From Limnomonas spitsbergensis (Eukaryota > Chlorophyta > Chlorophyceae > Chlamydomonadales), in NCBI GenBank assembly GCA_037349105.1, contig JAYJMM010000041.1, positions 2,170,001-2,234,000 of the forward strand: 64,000 nucleotides of DNA. The letters run 5' to 3'. Positions 24,301 to 33,000 of the stretch are shown in pieces. Within the stretch, counting starts at the first letter, position 1, and each line of letters begins with the position of its first letter. Under the pieces are notes generated by a model. That model was not told where the DNA came from, did no database searches, and saw only the letters and a program-made list of their open reading frames with translations. The position numbers and the translations under genes are program-made.

Positions 24301-26656
24301 TTCCCCCTCCCTCCCCAGCTCCCCTGACCCATTGTCCCCTCCCTCCAATTGCCGCCTCCCTCCCTCCCACGCTTCCCTGACCCCAGGATCCGCTCACCAT
24401 CGTCCTTCGTCTACTTGCGCTCCCAGCCGCTGGCCCTGCTGTTTGTCAGCCTACTGGACTTCTTGTCGGTTGTGCTTTTCATGGAGGTATGTAGACCAGG
24501 GGATGTAGACCCTCACCCTAAACCATAAACTAGCTGGACGTCTTGTCGGTCCTGTTTTCGTGGAAGTACGCGGATCAGGGTTCAGGGCAACAGGGCTAGG
24601 GTCCACACTCCACAACAACTGTGACTCCAGATCCTATAGTCACAAAACAATGGTCCTTGTCGCAATGTCGGTTGTGTGTGTTTATGGAGGTTGCTGACAT
24701 CGGGGTCGAGGGTTGCAGAGTTGGGGTTCACATGTATCTGTGTTATATATATATTTTGATATCGGTGCTCTTCTTTCGAGTTGCTCGGATGCTGGCTGTT
24801 GTGGTTTGGGGGGTCTGCGTTAGGGTTGGCGACAGTAATCTGCCTTCTGGGTTCATGGTACAAGGCTGAGGGGTTTTGTCGGCCCCGCTGTCCATGGAGC
24901 TGCGTGGATGCTGAATGTTGACTTGAGATCTATAACAGTGTTTATTGTAATTTTTAAGAGGGACCTTTTATTTTACCATGACTCCATTTGGAAGGCTTTC
25001 TAAAAGCCAAGTTTTGCCACGAATCCGAGGCGAAGCCTCGGTAGTGGTGGTGGTGGTGGCAGGGGGGCGCCCGAGCCCCCACGCCATGGCATTACAGGGT
25101 TAGGGTTAGGCCACAGGGTTGAATTTAGGGTTTGAGTTACAGGGTAAGCTTGCAGATTTACAATGTTGGAGTTGGGTTGAGAGTTGCCCGGTAAACTTGC
25201 AGGGTTACGGTGATAGGGTAGGGGTTAGAGTGACAGGGTGAGGGTTAGACGTAGAATGATTAGGTTGCAACATTGCAGGGTTTGGAAGAAGGATTTAGCC
25301 CCCATTGAATCCTTACAAGTAGACACAAATCGTTGGGGAGAGAGTTCTGCTTCATGTGCTATCACAGCTCAAGCGTGACATGTAAGCTGACAGCTTTGTT
25401 GTACCGCAGCTCTGCTTCACCGCAGCTCTGTTGCACCACGCCTTGATAGCTCCACACCCACCATCATGCACTCCGCTTCCACATCCACATCCACCGCCCC
25501 TCTTGTGTTGCTGTCCCTTTGCAGGCCATGAAGCACATCTTCGTCACCTACGTGGTGAGAATATTGTTCAGGGTTACCGTAAGGGAGGGACTTTTCATAA
25601 ACAGTATGTTATGCATGTGCCTCTGCCTGCCTCGCTTGCCTCACTTGCTTGTATTTGCATTTCGGCAGGCAGACAGGCTGTGTATCGTAACTCTCTCAAC
25701 TGTTCAGACAGGCAGACATGCTGTATCGTAACTTCTTCAACTGTAAAACCCTCAACCACAACCGGAGCCCGAAAACGAGTGTGTCCTAAACCACAGGCCC
25801 TATGCTGTTACCCATAAACCGTTTTGACTGAGGTGGCTACAAGGCATGCAGGCCGGGTAAACCCTGAACCATTATCTTTGAACATGTCCCACTTGGATAT
25901 GACGGCGGGCAGGCTTGCTTTGAACCCTGTTGTCCTGAACCGCAAGGCATACCTCCCCATTCATGCGGCGATAAGGCATGATAACATGCTTAACCCTGAA
26001 TTCTAATGCTTGTACCTTTTCAAAGCTTTTGTACCTATGCCCCCATGAACTTTGACCCCCCTGGCCTGCTCATGTGGCGATGAGGTGCTGCAGCATCCTA
26101 TTCTCCGTTTTGATGGGAGGCTACCCCCAAATTTGTGAACCCTAAACCCTCATTTCCCCTTAGCCTTCTCTGGTGGCATTCGAGTGTTGCAACATCTTGT
26201 TCTCCGTGCTGGTGGGGGGCTTTAACCTGTAGCCTATGACATAAACCCTGAACTACGCCCTCTCCCCTCGCTGGTGGCATTGGAGTGTTGCAACATCTTG
26301 TTCTCCGTGCTGGTGGGGGGCTTTAACCTGTAGCCTATGGCATAAACCCTGAACTACGCCCTCTCCCCTCGCTGGTGACAATCGAGCGTTGCAACATGTT
26401 GTTCTCCGTGCTGGTGGTGGGCTATACCCTGAAGCCTATAGCATGAACCCTTAACTATGCCCTCTCCCCCTCTCAGGTGGCCATCAAGCGTTGCAACATC
26501 TTGTTCTCCGTGCTAGTGGGGGGTTACTTCTTCAAGGAGAGCATCAAGAGCCGGATGCCCTACATCTTCCTCATGATGGCTGGCATGAGCCTCATCGTGC
26601 TCGAGCCCAACTCGGCCACTATTCACCACAGCACGCACACGTCCACACACGCGTAG
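12352..26656 (+). CDS. EamA/DMT-superfamily membrane transporter (spliced, 11 exons)
   Basis: The exons are 12352-12446, 12870-13108, 14875-14937, 16042-16183, 17030-17288, 19818-19894, 22684-22786, 23467-23552, 24387-24486, 25525-25554 and 26477-26656 (TAG). All borders are GT/AG, phases are consistent, and the product is 457 aa. Family signals are the duplicated hydrophobic halves: SVQLYSKLLYQKALSLAPLS followed by TVPYLS, then AILIFLAYVLLGEQPS and IITLGGYLL; in the second half IGVAALWSVTASLDK, PLALLFVSLLDFLSVVLF, AMKHIFVTYV and VAIKRCNILFSVLVGG, then FFKE, ending in GMSLIVLEP. These match the EamA (drug/metabolite) fold with about ten membrane segments. A hydrophilic Pro/Lys/Ala-rich loop encoded by exons 4-6 joins the halves. 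Exons 5 and 6 in that loop rest on splice signals and phase only, so they are less certain. The substrate cannot be read from the sequence. The gene is divergent from the SPP gene, and its introns hold the largest arrays in the window. Confidence 0.82.
13110..13350. repeat. 68-bp tandem repeat, 3.3 copies, at the 5' end of transporter intron 2
   Basis: The motif 'ggccagggat' recurs at 13126, 13194, 13262 and 13330, exactly 68 bp apart, with 'gtacgcctcactatgcaagg' in the first three units. The array starts just after the exon 2 donor. Confidence 0.9.
14145..14410. repeat. 18-bp minisatellite, about 15 copies
   Basis: The unit is 'cctgtcactgcatgccca' with a 'cacttc' variant. It resembles the end of exon 2 ('acctgtcatgcacacctg' at 13091-13108), so it may be an amplified exon-edge copy. 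The unit is a multiple of three, so both strands show open but meaningless frames. Confidence 0.92.
14437..14470 (+). pseudogene. Decayed copy of the transporter exon 2 donor edge
   Basis: The segment 'acctgccacgcacacctggcgagaggg' mirrors the real exon 2 end and donor 'acctgtcatgcacacctggt' plus 'gagaggg' at 13091-13117, with GT changed to GC. Shorter mirrors ('gcacacatggtgaaca', 'gcacacctggtgaaca') lie near 13670 and 13811. Confidence 0.6.
16380..17020 (+). pseudogene. Serial decayed copies of the transporter exon 5 acceptor edge
   Basis: The real exon 5 starts after 'cttcccgtttgcag' with 'ccagaagccgcttcagtgct'. Similar stretches precede it: 'cttctccccgtgtgcagctgg' with 'cagtgctcgctgaagtgctc' (16810-16870), 'cttctcgttcgcagtcagaagg' (16963-16985), and weaker ones near 16690-16760. 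Each carries a pyrimidine tract plus AG, so they could act as cryptic acceptors. Confidence 0.5.
17330..18325. repeat. 33-bp minisatellite, about 30 copies, after transporter exon 5
   Basis: The unit is 'gggtttagcaggccagcagc' plus 'aaaccagggctga'. It contains a telomere-like GGGTTTAG. The unit is 11 codons long, which prolongs the exon 5 frame artificially to 18179; the donor at 17289 marks the likely real exon end. Confidence 0.93.
19496..19518. repeat. Poly-C tract of 23 bases
   Basis: An uninterrupted C run (G run on the other strand) in transporter intron 5. Length is likely to vary between reads or individuals. Confidence 0.9.
19891..22340. repeat. 55-bp minisatellite, about 44 copies, with 712-bp higher-order period
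   Basis: The unit contains 'ggaggggtgggtcccggggg', 'ttgagggttgagtggttg' and 'ccccagacagtcagatc'. The first unit overlaps the inferred end of transporter exon 6 and its donor (ggaggg|gtgggt). A marker variant 'caaaaggg' occurs at 20601, 21313 and 22025, exactly 712 bp apart. This shows a higher-order block of about 13 units. Confidence 0.95.
22787..23060. repeat. About 61-bp tandem repeat, 4 copies, starting at the transporter exon 7 donor
   Basis: Units carry 'ggtgtgtggggagagacatg' and 'aacaggcacaggggcatggg'. The first 'ggtgtgtgcatgggagg' is the donor itself, so the array looks like repeated copying of the intron start. Confidence 0.85.
23600..23900 (+). pseudogene. Three decayed copies of the transporter exon 8 donor edge
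   Basis: The real edge is 'ccggatctgcatggcgacgc' then 'tcgtgtggagagatgct' and donor 'gtgagt' (23515-23558). Copies read 'ccggatctgattggcagcat' then 'tgtggagagatgctgtgagt' (23625-23672) and 'tcggatcagcatggcgacgc' then 'tgtggaaagatgctgcgag' (23729-23775). The weakest is 'tgtgcagagagacgctgcgag' (23870-23890). Confidence 0.75.
23935..24250 (+). pseudogene. Decayed copies of the transporter exon 9 acceptor edge
   Basis: The real exon 9 region has 'ccccaggatccgctcacc...' and 'cagccgctggccctgctg'. Upstream copies show 'aactcaagatctggtaacc' with 'tagccgctggccctgctcc' (24010-24080) and 'aactcaggatccaattacc' with 'cagcggctggcc' (24160-24215). There is also 'cagccgctggctctgctg' near 23938. Confidence 0.7.
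24525..24920 (+). pseudogene. Decayed copies of the transporter exon 9 donor edge
   Basis: The real edge 'ttcttgtcggttgtgctttt' then 'catggaggtatg' is followed by 'gtcttgtcggtcctgttttc' then 'gtggaagtacg' (24540-24570), 'atgtcggttgtgtgtgtttatggaggttg' (24664-24692) and 'tttgtcggccccgctgtccatggagctgcg' (24876-24905). Confidence 0.65.
25025..25041. other. Short perfect hairpin
   Basis: CCGAGGC-GAA-GCCTCGG forms a 7-bp stem with a 3-base loop inside transporter intron 9, next to a (GGT)n run. Function unknown. Confidence 0.6.
26050..26476 (+). pseudogene. Four decayed copies of the transporter terminal exon acceptor edge
   Basis: The real exon starts 'gtggccatcaagcgttgcaa' then 'catcttgttctccgtgctag'. 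Copies at about 26073, 26168, 26275 and 26375 keep 'gttgcaacatcttgttctcc' (nearest copy 'gttgcaacatgttgttctcc') plus 'gtgctggtggggggct', spaced about 100-110 bp. The most distant copy (26073-26125) is the most diverged. Confidence 0.85.
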
Positions 26657-26699
26657 GGACAGTGGTGTGGCGGCTCAGAAGCATGCACAGCACTTAGGG

Positions 26700-26965
26700 C
26701 CGGTTGCTCGCATTTATCCACTGCGTTTGGGGGCAGCGGGGATGACCCTGATTGTGTTGGAACTCCACCACAGCACGCACACATCCATGCACGCCTAGGG
26801 CTGGTGACACACATTCAGGCACGCTTGCGGACGGTGGCACGCATCCGCAGCGTTGAGGTGCGGCAGGTATTAACCGCGACATGCTCAACCCATCAGGGAC
26901 ATCATTTACCACAGCACGTGCTCATCCAGGCATGCTTAGGGCGACAGGTATGAGCATCAACCTCT
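26700..26965 (+). pseudogene. Decayed copies of the transporter terminal exon 3' end, after its stop
   Basis: The exon ends 'ctcatcgtgctcgag...' with 'caccacagcacgcacacgtc' and 'cgcgtaggg'. The flank repeats 'ctgattgtgttggaa' with 'caccacagcacgcacacatc' and 'cgcctaggg' (26750-26800), and 'taccacagcacgtgctcatc' with 'tgcttaggg' (26909-26942). Even the stop TAG is retained in these copies. Confidence 0.8.
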
Positions 26966-27309
26966 AGCACACTTCAAGTTTTGCAAGCATGAGGTGCTCT
27001 CCCGTATTTACTTCAGTCCGCCACGGACCACCTTTGGAGGGCCGCTGGAAGGCTGCCACGGGGCCGATTGTGCCCATGGTCGTCTGGCGACCTAGGCAGA
27101 AGGGGTGGTTACATCAGGCCACCCTGGGCGTTGGCTGGGATGTAGCTGAGCAGTAGCTAACGCTACCTAAAATAAACAGCGAACCTACTACGTAAGGTAT
27201 TGCAGTAATTTACATTTTTTTGCCAGGGCTTCAAGCAGGGGTTAGGGCCAGATTGTACAACTGGTGATTTAATGACAGTTGCGTCTATCAATGGCTTTTT
27301 TTGTGACTG

Positions 27310-27490
27310 TCCAGGTCTTATGTGTACTGCTCATGAGCTGCACAGCGCATGCTTGTACAGGTCATGACTATGCAGCACGTGTGTACAGCTTGTGTGTGTG
27401 CAGGTCAAGAATGCCAGGTCATGTGTGTACAGCTCGTGTCTATGCATATCATGACTGTGCAGCTTATGTTTGTACAGCTGGAAATAAAAC
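27310..27490. repeat. Degenerate short tandem repeats
   Basis: Variants of 'gtcatg..tgtgcagc..gtgtgtacagc' recur about every 25-40 bp. No coding signal. Confidence 0.5.
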
Positions 27491-27584
27491 CTAGTCTGAC
27501 TAGCTTCCATCACTACGTGCATTTGAAACTCCACTCTCAGCACTCCGCCATTGCGCCGAAGTCTGCTGCCTTATGATTTCTGGT

Positions 27585-27950
27585 TCGTGGTTGTGTGATG
27601 GTTGCTTGCCCGACTTTATTTGTTGTCGCTGTCCTGGCCAATGTTCTTCTCAACTTTGCACCTGTCCTAGGGATCAAATGTGATGCTTCACCGGACCGTA
27701 GAATCCACAAAGTCCCCTACAGCAATTTAGGTGCTACAAACACAGATGACGATAGATAGCATCTATAAGCCCAGGCTGGCCTAAGTGTCTAGTGCCCAAT
27801 AACGCACTGGGCAGGATAATGCGGCTGAGGCCGGTTACTGCTCAGTGTTGTGGTCGAGGTAAAAACCTGAAACCTCACAGTCGATGACATTACCCCTTTG
27901 GGCCCTGATCAGTGGGCCCGACACCCAACTGTTCGGTTGGGGTGAGGAAA
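27585..27950. repeat. Dispersed families 3 and 2, adjacent copies
   Basis: Family 3 motifs 'ggttgtgtgatggttgcttg' and 'cacctgtcctagggatcaa' lie at 27585-27710. The family 2 motif 'gtcgatgacattacccctttgg' with 'acacccaactgttcgg' is at 27880-27945. Other copies are at 41.6-42.7 kb and 54.98-55.74 kb. Confidence 0.5.
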
Positions 27951-30036
27951 GAGGAACCACACCCACCTCCTCCCTGGGATGAAAGGGATTATGAGAGACA
28001 GAAAAATACTGGAAGAATATGGTCAGTCAAAGGGATCCTTAGCCTCTGAAATGTTTACACTTCAGCGACATCTGCTGCATCCTCATAAATCCTACGACAA
28101 AGCACCCACGCCTGCCCAATAGCTTAAGCAAGTCTGTCTATCTGTATGGGGACCTGCCCATCCCCAGTATCGAGGCCTTGCCTGGATGCCAGGGCATTGG
28201 AACCAAGCATGCAATGCGTCCCCCACATGCTGGCCGTCTCCACTAGCCCTGCGTCGCTGGCAGCAGTGAGCATCATGCCGCAGAACGTTGCACCGTCCTC
28301 TAGTGCTGGTCTTGCTGTTTGTGCCTAGCCGCAGCTTTGAGTTAGGGCACACACGAGCACACTCCATCTTACTGGTGAAAATCCTGGCTTGCGTCTTCTG
28401 AAACCAGGAACGGCAGGTGGCGGGGGTCCTGGTATCCCTCATGTTAAACTGAACTCGCCTGTAAGCTTCGCAGTGCCTGGTGAAGTTAGGGATTGGCTGT
28501 CCCCCGCTCACCTCCTCCTATGCACCCAGCTGATCACCGCAACAGGTGTCTGCCCTGGTGTTCTGTTAGGTGACCGCAAGTTTCACATTGGCTGCTTTGG
28601 CTGCTGCCATGAGGGGGGCATTGCTGTACTACTGCTGCTGGTGTCACTGCTGCATTGTAGACGTGGAGCACGTGCTGCCACCAAGCTCGCTGTAACGGCT
28701 GAATCTGTAACTCCCCGATGCCCCCCTGCCCCTCCTACCCTGTTGGACTGTAAAAAACCTGGAATGTGGAATCGTGACCGTGCAGCTTGCTGGTTGTTGA
28801 CATTGCACCTATGACCGCCAGAAGGCTGTCTTAGAGGGCGGGCCCAGAGGTGCAACCCACAGTCCTTGATGGAAAGACTCGGCTGCCACATGGGCACATC
28901 TGCGCTGGAGATAAGGAATGAAGGTAAGGAAAAGGGGGGGAAAGAAGGAAAGATCAAACATAAAGGATAATTCCTCACACCGTCAAGAGTCTGGCCCTCG
29001 ACAATTTCGACTGGATCTTCCACAAAATCTGGGGCAGCCCGCCTGTGCTAACCTGCCGGATACGACTTACGCGAATCTGTGGCACCACAAGGGGAAGCTT
29101 GCGAGTGCTGATGAAGTCAGCTCTTCACTAGGCCCACCCCTAGCTGGCTCTTGAAGCTAGCGAGCACCAGAAAACAGGAACGCGGGTGAGGTTTTTTGCA
29201 TTGTCTACTTGTGTTTTTTCAAAAAGACCATTGGCAAGGTCTACTACATCTCACATATCTCATCATGAAAATATGCACACTTCTCGGTGGTGCTCGCCAT
29301 GGGTGCCCCATCACAGTGCCGCGCCAGTCAAGACACTGATCTAGGAGGCAAGCTGATATCAGCCTCCAGTGCCACCAAGCAAGCATGCTCAATTCCTCCG
29401 GCTTCATGTATGCAAGCTCCAATTCTACCATTTCTGATTGCTTGCGCCTCCAGTTCTGCCAGCTCAATCTATGCTGTATGATGCATGCCCCATTACGCCT
29501 TAGCTCGATGTTTGCATGCTCCATTTCGATCCATCCCTCTGCCTGGTCTCAATTCCCCTCTCTGCGTCCGTGTGTTTGGCCTAGTGGCTCTCCTTGCGGA
29601 TGGCAAACGTTGGAGCCTGCAAACAATTTGCTTGGTCTTAATCTCTAGCTTGCCCAATTTAGCACACCGCAGTGGTGCTGCTATCTCCTGACCACCGGTC
29701 CTGACTGTGGAATGCAGGCCAGACGGTACCGAAGGAGGGGACATACCGGTGATGCATCGCATTGAAAAGCAACTGCGATGAGGCAGGTCCCGAAGAATTT
29801 TTACCACGTTTGTGGCGTGACGTTCGAGCTGACAATGCGAGGCTATGAATGCGATGTCGAGGCCGGGTTAGGGTCTGACGTCATGTGGGTCGCGCATGAC
29901 CTTTGAGTGACCGCCAAACAGCACCCCCACCCGTCTTCAGATTAGCACGCAGCTCCACGTGTGCACATCGCCCCATCTGAACCGGCCGCGCGCGCTCCTT
30001 GAGTTGTTTGAATACATCCATCATCCGTCGAGATTG
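27951..30036. other. Intergenic stretch between transporter and pfkB kinase; no firm gene
   Basis: Minus-strand frames at 29219-29524 (with IELRRN and KQSEMVELELAYMKPEEL) and 28092-29023 have a mildly protein-like composition. I recognise no domain, and splice partners are not clear. A family 3 scrap ('ttggactgtaaaaaacct') is at 28743. Confidence 0.35.
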
Positions 30037-33000
30037 ATGGCGGGGCTGCGTTCGATGTCGTCGGAGGGTGCATCCGTGTCAAGGTGGTGTGAATCTCGTG
30101 GTGGGGGTTGCGCGACAACAGCGCGACCCCGGCTGCAGCATGCCCGCTGGCACCCCAGCTGCAGGCAAGGCAAGCTGGTCATGCTGCTTGCTGCTATCTT
30201 GCCGAGAACCGCTGCTGCCCCCGCGGCCGCTGCAGCTGTCTCCTCCCTCCCTGCCCTAGCCATGCTGCCCTCAGCAGCCCCTGTGCCGAGCAGGCGCGCT
30301 GGTCGTCGTAGCCCGCAGCCTGGCCAGCCCCATACTGGCAGTGCTCCTGTCATAATCCACGATATATTGGGTATTGCACAGTCCATGGTGGATGTGACCA
30401 CTGAGACGGCAGTGGGCGATGACGTGTTGGAGCGTCTGGGCGTGACGAAGGGAGGGCGCAGGTGCGTGGGTGAGGGCAGGAACTGCAGCTATGGCAATGC
30501 TACGACTTTTCATTGTGTCGCAATTTGAATTCGAGCACGCTGCTAGACAATTGCTTCCTGGCCTGCAACTAGGGTTCGAATTGCGAAAAGGTCAACGGGG
30601 GCGGGGGTGGGGGGATGTTATCAGTGCTGGGCTCACCGTGTTTGCATGCATGGAATGTTTGCAGGGTGCTGACTTCAGTAGAGGAGCGGACTAATGTACT
30701 GGCTATGCTAGAAGCCTACGCAACGAAGGTAAATAATGCCGCGTGGTGTCGATTCCGAGAGCATGGTCTTCCGAAACGAGGGGCTCTTTCGACACTCATC
30801 TGTTTTTTGCATACATGCCCCCCTCAACCTTGGACGCACAGTAAGCTGAATACCTGGATGCTGCGTGTGCCAGTCGGAGCTAAGGCTTCCGGATCTCATC
30901 CAATGTGGGATAGGCTGCAGTGCTGGAATGCAGTCTCAGCAGCAGGCTGATTTGACTGGGTAGCTACCTTGCTGATCTGAGCATATGCACCAGACAAAGA
31001 CCTACCAACCATCTCCATCATGCGGCATCGGCACTGTGCTTGCCTCTTTCAGCCCATGCACATGCACATGTCGCCCTGTCACCCATGCTCAAGGTTAGTT
31101 ACATTTCATGCCCACAAGTGGAAAGAGAAGCCGTGACCATACCCTCCCATGGCATGCATGTTGTGATGTCAAGTCTTCCCAGCTTTTCTTTACTCCCCCC
31201 CCCCTCTGTCCCCCCTCCTTAACCTCATCCCACCCCACTCCACCCCTTCCCTCTTGTAATCTGACAGTTGCCTCGGGGCTTCAACAGCCCAGTCACCTTC
31301 CCCTGGTGTATTCAAGTCACCCTAGCTATTCTTTACTCCCCACCCCTCCTTATCCCTCCCCATCACCCCCTTTTTCCTCCCCACCCCTTCCCTCCTCTCC
31401 TCTGCCCCAGCGAGCTGGTGGAAGCCTCACCAGGTTGCCTGCCTGTCATGGCTCAAAATCACCACCACTTTATTTAACTCCCCACCTTCCTCCCCTCCCC
31501 TGCCCCAGCGAGCTGGAGGCAGCCTCACCAGCTCTGTGGCCTGCCCGTCATGGCTTCAAATCACTCCTGGGGGCTCCCTGGCCAACACCCTCGTGGCCAT
31601 CGCCCGACTGAGTCAGGTCTCGGAGCGGACAAAGCTGAACGTGGCCCTCAGCGCCAGCTGCAGCTCAGATTCTATAGGTCACTTTTTCTCAGGTGAGCAA
31701 CGATGAAGGCCTTACGCCTGGTGGCCATCGCCCGACTGAGCCAGGTTTGGAGCAACCAAGGCTGAACGTGGCCCTCGGCGCCAGCTGCAGCTCGGTTGCT
31801 GTCGGTCATTTTTTCTCGGTGAACAAACATGAAGGCTTAAAACCTCGGTGACCATAGCCCGACTGAGCCAGGGCTCAGGACGTCCCAAACTCAATAGTGG
31901 CGCACAGCGCTAGCTTTGATGCCATTGGAGAAAACCTGAACCTCATAAGGCCCAAATTCTCGAGGCCATGGCCTGATGGAGCTAGGGCTCTGAACAGACC
32001 AAACCCGACCCATACTACTTTGAGCGCTTAGGGCCAGCTGAAGCTCTGATGCCATTCAACACATTTTCATGAGTGGGAAAACAGAAGGCCTCCACCTTCT
32101 TGACGTGTTATGGGTTGAGTGTCGGGCTAGAGAGATCATGGGTGATCTAAAGAGCGCTTGTATGACCGTCCTCTTGTGAAGCAAGTGTTGAGTTACAGGA
32201 GATTTGAGGGTCAGGTCTCTTGTATCCACACATACACATTGGAGGAAGACGGGAGCGGAGGAATGCCTGCAGTGGGTTTCTGCAGCTGGAGGGGAGGCCA
32301 CCACCAAGGGCCGATTGGGAGCAAAACGTGACCGTCCTGCAGTCAGTGGTCTATGCAACAGAGCAGGCCTCATGAATCGCCCCAGCCAGAAGACGCGGGG
32401 CTGTCTGAGCTGAGGACGCCAAAAGCAGCCCCGAGAGCTGCATACTCCACTGCTAAATCCTTATGCAGCCCAACTTCATTTCTGCTTGTGCCGCCCAACT
32501 TCATGCCTGGCAAAATGCACCATGAAGGACTGTGTGCCCCCTGCCCCCCTCCCCCTCCTCGCATCTGTCATCCTTAACTCTTTCCCTCTTTGTACCCCGC
32601 AGAATCCTTAAGTGCAGCAGGTGTCTCTGTGCTGCCAAACTCTTCTTCTCCGGGAGGTGAATTGCGGCATGACCAAGGCCCGGTAGCTGAAGCAGCATCA
32701 GGGCACACTGGCACCGTCTTTGTGTTGCCATCAGCGGACGGGCAACGCAGTTTCTTGTCCTACTTTGAGTCAGAAAAGCTGCAGGTAAACCCTACACCCT
32801 TTAAGCTCAACTAGACAGGTGGGTGGTGCAGCTACTAGTATCGCATCTGATTTGAAGAAGCTGAAGGTACCAGAAGGGCTTAGTTTAGGGTTTAGGGTTG
32901 GTCCCGGGCCTGCTGTGGGAATCTGCCTGTCTACAGATTTCTGCCTATGGATGTTGCGGTGTCTATGGATCCACATGTTAAGGAATGACAGTGTTTGGTC

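Noticed and set aside
31509..31580. Two different starts for pfkB exon 3
   Set aside because: I considered a start immediately before GGSLANT, but no AG acceptor precedes it in phase, so the earlier acceptor at 31508 was kept.
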